From an uncultured Acetatifactor sp. (GTDB lineage Bacteria; Bacillota; Clostridia; Lachnospirales; Lachnospiraceae): 64,000 bases of DNA. The notes under the pieces were generated by a model, which worked only from the letters and a program-made list of their open reading frames with translations, ran no database searches and was not told the origin of the DNA. The position numbers were made by a program, and so were the translations under genes. Each line of letters begins with the position of its first letter. Positions within the stretch are counted from its first letter, which is position 1. Location: positions 186,001 to 250,000 of the forward strand of contig CAJUAB010000002.1 of NCBI GenBank assembly GCA_910583845.1. The letters are read 5' to 3'. Positions 18,295 to 26,560 of this stretch are shown one piece after another.

Positions 18295-18609
18295 ATGGCT
18301 GTAAGCGCAATTCAGAATGCGACAATCGCCAGAGTGCAGGATTATTCGACGATCAAGCAGAATGAGGACAATAAGGGATATATGAACCAGGTCAGCATCG
18401 GCCAGGACCGCGAGGAGGACAATCAGCAGAAGGCCAGGCAGGTGCGGTCCGGTGAGGAGACGGAGTGGAAGAATAAGCGGCAGGATGCCCGGGAGAAGGG
18501 CAGCAATGAATATCATGGGGATGGCGGCAGGAGGCGCAGGGCTGCGGAGCCTGCCCAGCAGATGGTGATCAAGGATCGTCCCCGGCAGAGCTTTGATATG
18601 AAGATATAA
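18295..18609 (+). CDS. Small hydrophilic protein of the fla/che operon
   Basis: This 104-residue protein is highly charged and probably disordered (rich in Q, E, R, K, D), with no membrane segment or recognised domain. The ATG has GGGAAAGGG upstream. It lies 38 bases after fapA in the same direction. The product is unknown; conservation in related operons would be needed to assign it. Confidence 0.6.
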   Translation: MAVSAIQNATIARVQDYSTIKQNEDNKGYMNQVSIGQDREEDNQQKARQVRSGEETEWKNKRQDAREKGSNEYHGDGGRRRRAAEPAQQMVIKDRPRQSFDMKI

Positions 18610-18680
18610 TCGGATACGATACTGATGGATGCAATATCCCGGGTGAAGTCGGCGGTATGCGGAAAGAGGAATAGAGAAGT

Positions 18681-19415
18681 ATGAATAGCATGGAGATTGT
18701 ACTCCTCGTCGTCGGAGGTCTTGTCTTTGTACTGAGTTTTCTGATTCCGAACGGGAAAAAGGGAAACCTGGAACAGGACAGGAGTATGGCCAGAGATGAA
18801 ATCAGCGATCTGGTGGACAGGGAATGGGAGAGGATACGCGATCAGGTGGATGACACGGTGGAAGAAGCCATAAAAGATTCCATGGAGAAAACCGAACGTT
18901 CCCTTGAAAAGATATCCAATGAAAAAATCATGGCGGTAAACGAATATTCGGATACTGTGCTGGGACAGATCAATAAGAGCCAGCAGGAGATTACGTTCCT
19001 GTATGACATGCTCAACGCGAAGCATGACAGTCTCAAAAATACGGCTTCCGAGGTAGATCAGAAGATCAGAGCCGCGGAGATAGCCAGCCGGGAAATGGAG
19101 GCGGTTCTGCGGGAGACGGAGACGGCCGCACAGATCGCCCGCCAGGCGGTGGCGCCGTCGGCTTATCAGACGATTCAGACTTCGGCGGAGGAGGCGGAAG
19201 AGGAGAGCGGTGACACACAGCAGATTTTGGAGGAGATATCCGCTCAGTCTCAGGAGGAATTACAGGGAACGGAGAGTTACAGCAACAAAAACGATCAGAT
19301 TCTGGACCTTCACCGCCAGGGATGGTCGGATGTAACCATTGCCAGGCAGTTGGATCTGGGGGTGGGGGAAGTGAAGCTGGTTATCGGTTTATTTGAGGGA
19401 AGAAATAATTCATGA
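18681..19415 (+). CDS. Membrane-anchored coiled-coil protein at the SwrB position (DUF6115-like)
   Basis: This 244-residue protein has one N-terminal membrane helix (residues 5-22), a long coiled coil (about 30-150) and a C-terminal segment ILDLHRQGWSDVTIARQLDLG that reads as a helix-turn-helix-like motif. B. subtilis SwrB, a flagellar assembly activator, has the same plan and lies between sigD and rpsB, as this gene does. The functional link is inferred from layout and context. The stop overlaps the next start (ATGA). Confidence 0.65.
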   Translation: MNSMEIVLLVVGGLVFVLSFLIPNGKKGNLEQDRSMARDEISDLVDREWERIRDQVDDTVEEAIKDSMEKTERSLEKISNEKIMAVNEYSDTVLGQINKSQQEITFLYDMLNAKHDSLKNTASEVDQKIRAAEIASREMEAVLRETETAAQIARQAVAPSAYQTIQTSAEEAEEESGDTQQILEEISAQSQEELQGTESYSNKNDQILDLHRQGWSDVTIARQLDLGVGEVKLVIGLFEGRNNS

Positions 19416-20137
19416 ACAGGACAGGTCTGAAATACTATTTGCGTGCCCTTGGCATCGGTATTATAGTCACGGCTTTGCTGATGGGCTTCAGCCAGAAGGG
19501 ACAGGCGCGGATGACGGATGAGGAAATCCGTCAGAGAGCGGCCCAGCTCGGGATGACGGAGTCGCAGGGTGTACTGGCGGAACTGGCCACCGCCCCTCCG
19601 GAGTCGGGCTCTACAGATAATCTTCTGTCCCCCGTGGAAGACCCCGCAGGGATAGGTACGGAGCCTGCCCCCACGGCAGAGCCGGCAGAGGAGCCCGGGA
19701 CGGGTACGGAACCGGCTTCCACGGCAGAGCCGACAGAAGAGCCCGGGACGGGTACGGAACCGGTTTCCATGGCAGAGCCGACAGAAGAGCCCGGGACGGG
19801 TACGGAGCCGGCCTCCACGTCAGAGCCGACAGAAGAGCCCGGGACGGGTACGGAACCGGCCTCCACGGCAGAGCCGACGGAGAGGCCCGGCCCGGATTCC
19901 GAACCCACATCCAGCCCTGCTCCGGCAGGAGATGTGGCTACCTTGGTGGTCACCCGGGGAGAGAGTTCCGTGACCGTCAGCAAGAACCTGGAAGCGCTGG
20001 GGCTGGTGGAAGACTATTGGGCCTTTGACAGATATCTCTGTGAAAACGGGTATGACCATTCGATCAGTACCGGTACATATGAGATTCCAATGGGACTTAC
20101 GGGAGAGGAAATTGCCCGCATTATTTGTAAACAATAG
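19412..20137 (+). CDS. Membrane-anchored protein with Pro/Thr repeats and MltG-like N-domain
   Basis: This 241-residue protein has an N-terminal membrane helix (about residues 9-27), a spacer made of five 16-residue repeats (residues 82-161), and a C-terminal 65-residue domain like the LysM-like entry domain of MltG/YceG (VTVSKNLEALGLV ... STGTYEIPMGLTGEEIARII). The lytic transglycosylase domain itself is missing, so this is probably a wall-binding or regulatory protein, not an enzyme. Last gene of the operon. Confidence 0.65.
   Translation: MNRTGLKYYLRALGIGIIVTALLMGFSQKGQARMTDEEIRQRAAQLGMTESQGVLAELATAPPESGSTDNLLSPVEDPAGIGTEPAPTAEPAEEPGTGTEPASTAEPTEEPGTGTEPVSMAEPTEEPGTGTEPASTSEPTEEPGTGTEPASTAEPTERPGPDSEPTSSPAPAGDVATLVVTRGESSVTVSKNLEALGLVEDYWAFDRYLCENGYDHSISTGTYEIPMGLTGEEIARIICKQ
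19655..19894 (+). repeat. Five tandem 48-bp repeats encoding a Pro/Glu/Thr spacer
   Basis: Five in-frame units encode variants of GTEPASTAEPTEEPGT. Such regions usually form extended wall-spanning linkers. The near-identical DNA suggests copy number may vary between strains. Confidence 0.95.
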
Positions 20138-20172
20138 AATCCATGCTTTCCGGGGATTCTGTTGTCATGAAT
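20137..20172 (+). repeat. 36-base structured repeat, copy B
   Basis: This copy pairs GAATCC (20137-20142) with GGATTC (20154-20159) over an 11-base loop, the same loop length as copy A at 9732. The first base is inside the preceding stop codon. It lies just before the operon terminator. Confidence 0.5.
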
Positions 20173-20177
20173 TGCAA

Positions 20178-20204
20178 TAAAAGGCCTTGTCAAAAGGCCT
20201 TTTA
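20178..20204 (+). terminator. Intrinsic terminator of the fla/che operon
   Basis: TAAAAGGCC and GGCCTTTTA form a nine-base-pair stem around a nine-base loop, ending in TTTTA. It closes the motility operon. Confidence 0.85.
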
Positions 20205-20215
20205 TGTGTTATACT
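20187..20215 (+). promoter_or_regulatory. rpsB promoter, overlapping the terminator
   Basis: TTGTCA (20187-20192), a 17-base spacer and TATACT (20210-20215) make a strong sigma-A type promoter. The -35 box is in the loop of the preceding terminator. Confidence 0.8.
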
Positions 20216-20221
20216 CGCAAT

Positions 20222-20380
20222 GTTGTGAAAAACACACGCGCTTTTATCTGACAGTGGTGTTCCGAAGTACGGGATAGCGGCCAGAGCCCGCCACAGTTTA
20301 ACGCAGCTGCGGCAGAGAGTGAAAGAGGCGCGGAGGACGGCACCGGGATACGGGCCGGTTAACCAAACGGAGGTAGAAAA
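20222..20380 (+). other. rpsB 5' leader
   Basis: About 160 bases of GC-rich leader separate the promoter from rpsB and contain several possible short stems. Ribosomal protein S2 leaders often carry an autoregulatory fold; I cannot confirm one here by eye. Confidence 0.4.
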
Positions 20381-21133
20381 ATGAGCGTTATTTCCATGAA
20401 GCAGTTACTTGAAGCAGGTGTTCATTTCGGACATCAGACCAGAAGATGGAACCCCAAGATGGCTCCTTATATCTTCACCGAGAGAAACGGCATCCACATT
20501 ATTGATCTACAGAAATCGGTAGTCAAGGTGGACGAGGCGTACAAAGCCGTTTCCGAGATTGCGGCACAGGGCGGCACGATTCTGTTTGTGGGCACGAAAA
20601 AGCAGGCCCAGGACGCGGTGAAGGCCGAGGCCGAGCGCTGCGGCATGTACTATGTCAATGAGAGATGGCTGGGAGGTATGCTGACCAACTTCAAGACCAT
20701 TCAGTCCCGTATAGCAAGACTGCGCGCCATCGAGACCATGTCTACCGATGGAACTTTTGATGTTCTGCCCAAGAAAGAAGTTATTCAGCTTAAGAAGGAG
20801 TGGGAGAAGCTGGAGAAGAATCTGGGCGGTATCAAAGAGATGACCAGAATCCCTGACGCGATCTTTGTGGTTGACCCCAAGAAGGAGAGAATCTGTGTGC
20901 AGGAGGCTCATTCTCTGGGCATTACCCTGATCGGTATAGGTGATACCAATTGTGACCCCGAGGAGCTGGATTATATCATTCCCGGCAATGACGACGCGAT
21001 CAGAGCCGTGAAGCTGATTGTGTCCAAGATGGCGGATGCCGTGATTGAGGCTAATCAGGGCGAGGCTGTATATACCCAGGAGGAGATCCAGGGCGAAGCT
21101 ACCGATATTGAGGAAGTGGCTCAGGAGGCTTAA
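20381..21133 (+). CDS. rpsB: 30S ribosomal protein S2
   Basis: This 250-residue protein carries S2 signatures: MKQLLEAGVHFGHQTRRWNPKM at the N-terminus (residues 6-27), FVGTKKQAQ, NERWLGGMLTNF and PDAIFVVDPKKE. The C-terminal 25 residues are the usual acidic tail. The ribosome site is GGAGG. It is followed by tsf, the universal arrangement, and is driven by the promoter at 20187. Confidence 0.98.
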   Translation: MSVISMKQLLEAGVHFGHQTRRWNPKMAPYIFTERNGIHIIDLQKSVVKVDEAYKAVSEIAAQGGTILFVGTKKQAQDAVKAEAERCGMYYVNERWLGGMLTNFKTIQSRIARLRAIETMSTDGTFDVLPKKEVIQLKKEWEKLEKNLGGIKEMTRIPDAIFVVDPKKERICVQEAHSLGITLIGIGDTNCDPEELDYIIPGNDDAIRAVKLIVSKMADAVIEANQGEAVYTQEEIQGEATDIEEVAQEA

Positions 21134-21238
21134 AAGATGCCGCTCCGACACAGACACTGTGCGGACGGACATAGCATTTATGACAATATAATTCCCGCGG
21201 AGCGAGGATTCTGTTGTTTGATACAGGAGGAGCAGACA

Positions 21239-22177
21239 ATGGCAGAGATTACTGCAGCAATGGTGAAAGAACTGCGCGAGATGACCGGCGCAGGCATGAT
21301 GGATTGTAAGAAGGCCCTGAATGAGACGGGCGGCAATATGGACGAGGCCGTGGAAGTCCTGAGAAAGAGCGGTCAGGCCAAAGCAGTGAAGAAAGAAGGC
21401 AGGATTGCGGCCGAAGGGATCTGCCGCATCGCCACCAGAGGCGATGATGTTGCCGCAGTGGTGGAGGTAAATTCCGAGACCGATTTTGTGGCAAAGAATG
21501 AGACCTTCCAGCAGTTTGTGGAGGCAGTGGCAGAGCAGGCAGTGGCGAGTGAGGCGGCGGATCTGGAAACTTTCCTGGCCGAGCAGTGGATTGCTGAACC
21601 GGGTAAAACCGTACAGGAAGCTCTGGTGGACAAGATTGCGGTGATCGGGGAAAAGCTGAGCATCCGCAGATTTGAGAAGGTGGTCGCAAAGGACGGCTGT
21701 GTGGTTTCCTATGTCCATGGCGGCGGCCGGATCGGCGTGATTGTTGAGGCCCAGACAAAAGTGGTGAACGACGCTGTGAAGGAAGCGCTCACCAATCTGG
21801 CTATGCAGGTGGCAGCTTTAAATCCGAAATATGTAGCTACCGGGGAAGTGTCCGAAGAGTTCAAGGCACATGAGAGAGAGATTATTGCCGCGCAGATTGA
21901 GCAGGACCCCAAGATGGCCGGTAAACCCGAGAATGTAATTGCCGGTGCGATTGAGGGCCGTCTTAAGAAGGAACTCAAGGAAGTATGTCTGCTGGAACAG
22001 GTATATGTGAAAGCCGAGGATGGCAAGCAGACCGTGTCCCAGTATGTGGCGCAGGTATCCAGGGACAATAATACGGATTTGAAGATCAACAGGTTTGTCC
22101 GTTTTGAGACCGGCGAGGGTCTGGAGAAAAAGAACGAGGACTTTGCGGCAGAGGTTGCCGCTCAGATGGGCAAATAG
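21239..22177 (+). CDS. tsf: Elongation factor Ts
   Basis: This 312-residue protein is the nucleotide exchange factor of EF-Tu. The UBA-like N-terminus contains VKELREMTGAGMMDCKKAL, and the core motif VEVNSETDFVAKNE is present. The start at 21239 follows CAGGAGGAG; the frame is open further upstream but similarity begins here. The 105-base gap from rpsB has no promoter, so it is co-transcribed. A terminator follows at 22204. Confidence 0.98.
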   Translation: MAEITAAMVKELREMTGAGMMDCKKALNETGGNMDEAVEVLRKSGQAKAVKKEGRIAAEGICRIATRGDDVAAVVEVNSETDFVAKNETFQQFVEAVAEQAVASEAADLETFLAEQWIAEPGKTVQEALVDKIAVIGEKLSIRRFEKVVAKDGCVVSYVHGGGRIGVIVEAQTKVVNDAVKEALTNLAMQVAALNPKYVATGEVSEEFKAHEREIIAAQIEQDPKMAGKPENVIAGAIEGRLKKELKEVCLLEQVYVKAEDGKQTVSQYVAQVSRDNNTDLKINRFVRFETGEGLEKKNEDFAAEVAAQMGK

Positions 22178-22203
22178 GCAGTTTGGCGTAACAACGGATA
22201 TGG

Positions 22204-22245
22204 GCAGAAAGAGATCTGGCAAAACGGATTTCTTTCTGCTTTTCT
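22204..22245 (+). terminator. Intrinsic terminator after tsf
   Basis: GCAGAAAG (22204-22211) pairs with CTTTCTGC (22232-22239), followed by TTTTCTT. Confidence 0.7.
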
Positions 22246-22291
22246 TAAATATATGGGAGTGGGATATACGGAACGGAAACAGGAGGTAGAG

Positions 22292-23179
22292 ATGACAACG
22301 GGAAAGAGAATAGGATGGATCGGAATGAGTGTTCTGGTGTTGCTGGCTGCGCTGAGTGTGCAGATTGTGGCCAGCGTGGTGGTGGTGCTGCCCCGTGCGT
22401 TTATGGCAGGAGCGCAGGCGGCGATGAACGGACAGGACGTTGCTTCTGTAACGGATAATCTGATGGGAGAACTGGGAAGCATCATGGGAATTATTCTGGT
22501 GATAGTGGGTGTACTTCTGCTTCTGGTGTTTCTGCCCTGGTTCTATTTTGGATGCGGCAGACCGAAAATCACCGGGGACTGTGTCAGGAGAGTGTTTGCA
22601 CCCCGCACACTCCTGGTGGTGGTTGCTGTTTCAGTGGGGATGAATTATGGGATCAACTGTCTGCTGCAGCTCGTGTACACCGTGGCTCCCCAGGCGCTGG
22701 AAAATTATCAGCAGCTGATGGAAAACGCCGGGATCGGCATTGATGGCTGGGCTAATGCCGCGGCAGTACTCCTCGCTCCTCTGGGGGAGGAGCTGATTTT
22801 CAGAGGCGTGGCATTTTACTATGCCCGCAAGGCCGTGAGCGGCATGGGGAATCCCAGGGCGGAGTTCTGGATTGCCAATTGTTTGCAGGCGCTGCTGTTC
22901 GGGATCTACCATATGAATCTGGTTCAGGGTATTTATGCCTTTGTCATAGGGCTGGTGCTGGGGTATCTGTACCAGCGGTATCACAGCGTGATTCCGGGGA
23001 TGCTGGCACATCTGGTATTCAACGGTATGTCCGCCCTCTTTGGCGACATGCTGTATGCCTGGATTCCGGACAGCGCGGTCTGGTATGCGCTGATTGGAAC
23101 GGTGGGTTTGGCCATGGTACTGCTCGTAATGGTTTTCAATGGCCTCAAATTTGCGGATCATGAACAGAATGTTGCATAA
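22292..23179 (+). CDS. CPBP-family intramembrane metalloprotease
   Basis: This 295-residue polytopic membrane protein has the CPBP/Abi motifs: EELIFRG (E166, E167, R171), a His in LLFGIYHMN and a second His/Asn motif in MLAHLVFNG. Members cleave prenylated or membrane substrates or protect against bacteriocins; the substrate here is unknown. The ATG at 22292 follows AGGAGGTAGAG. It stands alone between the tsf terminator and the next operon. Confidence 0.88.
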   Translation: MTTGKRIGWIGMSVLVLLAALSVQIVASVVVVLPRAFMAGAQAAMNGQDVASVTDNLMGELGSIMGIILVIVGVLLLLVFLPWFYFGCGRPKITGDCVRRVFAPRTLLVVVAVSVGMNYGINCLLQLVYTVAPQALENYQQLMENAGIGIDGWANAAAVLLAPLGEELIFRGVAFYYARKAVSGMGNPRAEFWIANCLQALLFGIYHMNLVQGIYAFVIGLVLGYLYQRYHSVIPGMLAHLVFNGMSALFGDMLYAWIPDSAVWYALIGTVGLAMVLLVMVFNGLKFADHEQNVA

Positions 23180-23190
23180 TCGTAAATAAA

Positions 23191-23247
23191 TCTTAAGAAT
23201 TATTCATGAAGTCTTAAGATGCATTTTGGATACAGCTGTGCTATACT
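23191..23247 (+). promoter_or_regulatory. Promoter region with paired TCTTAAGA boxes
   Basis: Two identical palindromes TCTTAAGA (23191-23198 and 23212-23219) lie 21 bases apart, two helical turns. TATACT at 23242-23247 is a good -10 box with no recognisable -35. This is the layout of an activator-dependent promoter, for instance for an OmpR/PhoB-type regulator. Confidence 0.55.
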
Positions 23248-23323
23248 GTACGTGGTGATAATAGGATACAGTATGAATATGCAAAAGCTGAGAATAAGAA
23301 TGAATCAGGAAATGGAGGAGAAT

Positions 23324-25639
23324 ATGAAGAAAAAGGCCTGTATAAAAAGGATACTTTCCTTTGCAGTCACTGCAACGCTTGTTTTGTCGCTGACAGCCTG
23401 TGGTAAGGGTGATCAGCAGGAGACTCCGGAAGGCTTTGTATATGTGCCTGAATTTGTGGATCTGTCAACTCTGGAGGATGCCGGGAACATCAGCGATCCC
23501 ACATTGCGGGGAAATGAACTTTATTATTGTACCCATTACTGGAACGAGGAGACCGGAGAGAGCGGGCAGAAGTACTATTGCCGGAACATGGACACGGGGG
23601 AGACCGTGGAGCTGCCTTTGGATCTGACTATAGAAGGCATGGATTATGCCTATCCCATGAACGGACTGATGTTTGATCAGGACAATCATATCATCTGCCT
23701 CATGTCCGCTTCCAAGACGGACGCGGAGGGCAACTACAGCCAGACAAATTATCTGTTGAAATTTGATTCGGAAGGGAAACAGCTTCTTTGTAAAGACATT
23801 TCGGAGGCTCTTGCTCTGGAGGGAGCTGAAAATACTTATGTGCAAAACGCGGTGATGGACAATGAGGGAAGAATCTACATGAGTGTGAGCAGCAGCGGCA
23901 TGAACAGATCCAATACCTTCATCGTGGTGGTCGATCAGGAGGCGAATCTGCTGGCGCAGATTGACACGGGCACGGACTGGCTCAGCGCCATGGGAGCAAC
24001 GGAGGACGGGACTGTGCTGGTCACCCGGCATGGAGACACAGGTATGGAATGCCTGGAGGTGGATCTGGCCAACAAGGCTCTGGGGAAGGCCCACAGCGGC
24101 ATGCCTTCATCCTACAACAGCAATTCGCTGGATACGGCTCCGGGAGGAGGAGTACTTGTCAACGATGGCACCAAACTCTGGAAATATGACTTGGAGACGG
24201 AGACATCCGAAGAGATTCTGACCTGGACAGACTGTGACATTAACGGCAGCTATGTGCAGATGATCCGGCCCATGGAGGACGGACGCATAGCCGTGTTCTC
24301 TGAGAACTGGAGTAATAACACCAAGGAGATTGCCTATCTGACCAAAACAGAGGCCGCCAATGTAACGGAAAAGCAGATTATTACTCTTGCCACTCTGTAT
24401 TCCAGCCAGGACCTTCAGGAAGCTGTGGTGAATTTCAACAAGCACAATGATACATATAAGGTTCGGATTGATACGTACTTTGATGAGAGCACCGAGTGGA
24501 CGGATACCAAATATCAGGATGCCATGGCGGCCATGAATAATGCCATTACCAGCAGCAACTGTCCCGATATCATAGATCTGTCCTCCGGCAATGTGAAATC
24601 CTATGTCTCAAAAGGGCTTCTGGCGGATTTGTCTTCCTATCTGGAGAGCAGCTCCGTTAAGCGGGAGGAATTGATGGAGTCCGTGCTGGATGCATATACT
24701 TATGAGGATACACTGGTGTGCATTCCCACAGGCTTCGCAATCTCCACCATTATGGCGCGGACTTCGCAGGTCGGTGACCGCACCAGCTGGACCATCAAGG
24801 ACATCATGGAGTTCGCGGCCCAGCATCCGGAGGCCAAACTTTTTGAATATTCTTCCAAGGCCAGTATGCTGAGCACCTGCATTCAGTACAGCAGTGATGC
24901 CTTTATAGACTACGAGACGGGAAAATGCAGCTTTGACAGTCAGGAGTTCCTGGATATACTGGAGTTTGCCAACAGCTTTGAGACGGAGACCGAGTGGGAC
25001 AGAGATGGGGTGAGTCTGCCCAAACAGATTGCGGAGGGTAAGATTCTGCTCAGTGATGTCCACATCTATGATATGACCGAGATGCAGGTGCGTTCCCTGA
25101 TGTACAACGAGCCTGTCACCTTTATCGGCTATCCGACGGTGGACGGCAGCGGCGGCAATCGGCTTGACGGCCGCAACTGCTATGCCATAACCACCAAGAG
25201 CAAAAATCCCGACGGCGCATGGGCCTTCATAGAGTCCATGCTACAGTACAGTGAAGTGTCGGAATGGGGACTCTCCAACTATTTCCCCATCCGCAAGGAT
25301 ATGCTGGAGGAGACCTTTGCGATTGCCATGAAGGAGAACGGCTCCTATGATGAGGACGGCAATATCATGCTGGATGAAAACGGGGAGCCCATGGTGTGGC
25401 CCAAGGTCACATATGGCTATGAGGACTGGGAGGCTGAGGTCTATGCTGCCACGCCGGAGCAGGTCCAGGCGGTCAGAGATCTGATCGACTCTTCCGTGGC
25501 GTCCACCAACAATGACACGACCATACTCAACATTATTACAGAGGAGGCGGAAGGCTACTTTGAGGGCCAGAAGAGCGCTCAGGACGTGGCGAAGGTAATT
25601 CAGAGCCGGGTGCAGACCTATGTGAGTGAGAACAGCTAA
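23324..25639 (+). CDS. Two-domain solute-binding lipoprotein (paralogue 1)
   Basis: This 771-residue lipoprotein has a signal peptide ending in the lipobox LTAC. Residues 30-370 are rich in short strands and G/N/D turns, as in a beta-propeller. The C-terminal 400 residues are a family-1 extracellular solute-binding domain (DIIDLSSGNVKSYVSKGLLADL, YAITTKSKNPDGAWAFIESML). Ordinary sugar-binding proteins are about 430 residues, so the N-terminal half is an addition. It starts an operon with two ABC permeases. The ATG at 23324 follows GGAGGAG. A second copy is encoded at 30478. Confidence 0.82.
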   Translation: MKKKACIKRILSFAVTATLVLSLTACGKGDQQETPEGFVYVPEFVDLSTLEDAGNISDPTLRGNELYYCTHYWNEETGESGQKYYCRNMDTGETVELPLDLTIEGMDYAYPMNGLMFDQDNHIICLMSASKTDAEGNYSQTNYLLKFDSEGKQLLCKDISEALALEGAENTYVQNAVMDNEGRIYMSVSSSGMNRSNTFIVVVDQEANLLAQIDTGTDWLSAMGATEDGTVLVTRHGDTGMECLEVDLANKALGKAHSGMPSSYNSNSLDTAPGGGVLVNDGTKLWKYDLETETSEEILTWTDCDINGSYVQMIRPMEDGRIAVFSENWSNNTKEIAYLTKTEAANVTEKQIITLATLYSSQDLQEAVVNFNKHNDTYKVRIDTYFDESTEWTDTKYQDAMAAMNNAITSSNCPDIIDLSSGNVKSYVSKGLLADLSSYLESSSVKREELMESVLDAYTYEDTLVCIPTGFAISTIMARTSQVGDRTSWTIKDIMEFAAQHPEAKLFEYSSKASMLSTCIQYSSDAFIDYETGKCSFDSQEFLDILEFANSFETETEWDRDGVSLPKQIAEGKILLSDVHIYDMTEMQVRSLMYNEPVTFIGYPTVDGSGGNRLDGRNCYAITTKSKNPDGAWAFIESMLQYSEVSEWGLSNYFPIRKDMLEETFAIAMKENGSYDEDGNIMLDENGEPMVWPKVTYGYEDWEAEVYAATPEQVQAVRDLIDSSVASTNNDTTILNIITEEAEGYFEGQKSAQDVAKVIQSRVQTYVSENS

Positions 25640-25654
25640 GGAGGCATAGAAGCC

Positions 25655-26560
25655 TTGAAGAAGTTGAAACAAAATAAAGTCCGTGCAAGTATGGGCAAAC
25701 GCGTAAAGAGGGTGAAGAGAAGCTCGGGGCTGTTTATAGGCCCCAGCTTCCTGGGTGTAATGACCTTTTTCGTAATCCCCTTCATTGTAATCATTTACTA
25801 TTCGATGGTAGATAATCCCATCAGCCGTGAATTTGTATTTCTGGACAATTTTAAGAATATAATAAACAATGCGGCGTTTCGTCAGGCGGTGTCAAATACG
25901 GCCAAATTTGCGGGTATATCGGTGCCAATGGCTGTGGTCCTGTCCCTGCTGCTCGCCATTTTGCTGGAGTCGAAGATCCCGTTCAGAAGCCAGTTCAGGA
26001 CATTTTTCTTAAGCCCCATGATGGTGCCGGTGGCGTCTGTCGTCCTGATCTGGCAGGTGCTGTTTCATTACAACGGCGTGGTAAATGATATGATCGCTGT
26101 CTTTGGATTGGGGCCTATTGACTGGCTGAAGTCGGATCAGGGGCGTATCGTGCTGACAATTCTTTTTTTGTGGAAGAATCTGGGATATAATATGATTATT
26201 TTTATGGCTGCCTTGTCCAGCATTCCCAAGGATATCCTGGAGGTGGCCCGCATGGAAAGCGCCACGGCATTGCAGACCTTCTTCCATATTAAGATACGGT
26301 ATCTGTCATCTACCATATTGTTTGTAACAATCATGTCACTGATTAACTCCTTTAAGGTATTCCGTGAGATTTATCTGCTTTCGGGGGACTATCCTTTTGA
26401 CAGCATCTATATGTTACAGACATTCATGAACAATACCTTCCGGAACCTTGACTATCAGAAGCTCTCCTCGGCGGCTGTGCTGATGTCCATCGTCATGGTG
26501 GTTATAATCGGCCTGCTGTTTATCGTGGAGAATTACTTCGGAAAGGATGTGGAGGGATGA
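25655..26560 (+). CDS. Sugar-type ABC permease (MalF/UgpA-like)
   Basis: This 301-residue protein has six membrane helices and the binding-protein-dependent transport EAA loop (DILEVARMESATALQTFFHI). The N-terminus is basic. The start is a TTG at 25655, nine bases after AAGGAGG; an ATG at 25691 is possible but lacks a site. It pairs with the next gene and is expected to use an ATPase encoded elsewhere (an MsmK-type shared ATPase is common in Firmicutes). Confidence 0.9.
   Translation: MKKLKQNKVRASMGKRVKRVKRSSGLFIGPSFLGVMTFFVIPFIVIIYYSMVDNPISREFVFLDNFKNIINNAAFRQAVSNTAKFAGISVPMAVVLSLLLAILLESKIPFRSQFRTFFLSPMMVPVASVVLIWQVLFHYNGVVNDMIAVFGLGPIDWLKSDQGRIVLTILFLWKNLGYNMIIFMAALSSIPKDILEVARMESATALQTFFHIKIRYLSSTILFVTIMSLINSFKVFREIYLLSGDYPFDSIYMLQTFMNNTFRNLDYQKLSSAAVLMSIVMVVIIGLLFIVENYFGKDVEG

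Noticed and set aside
19531..19983. Minus-strand frame with PGSSVGSAVEAGSVPV repeats, and the idea of a CRISPR array
   Set aside because: The repeats are in-frame coding units without variable spacers; the opposite strand carries a protein with start, coupling and domain.
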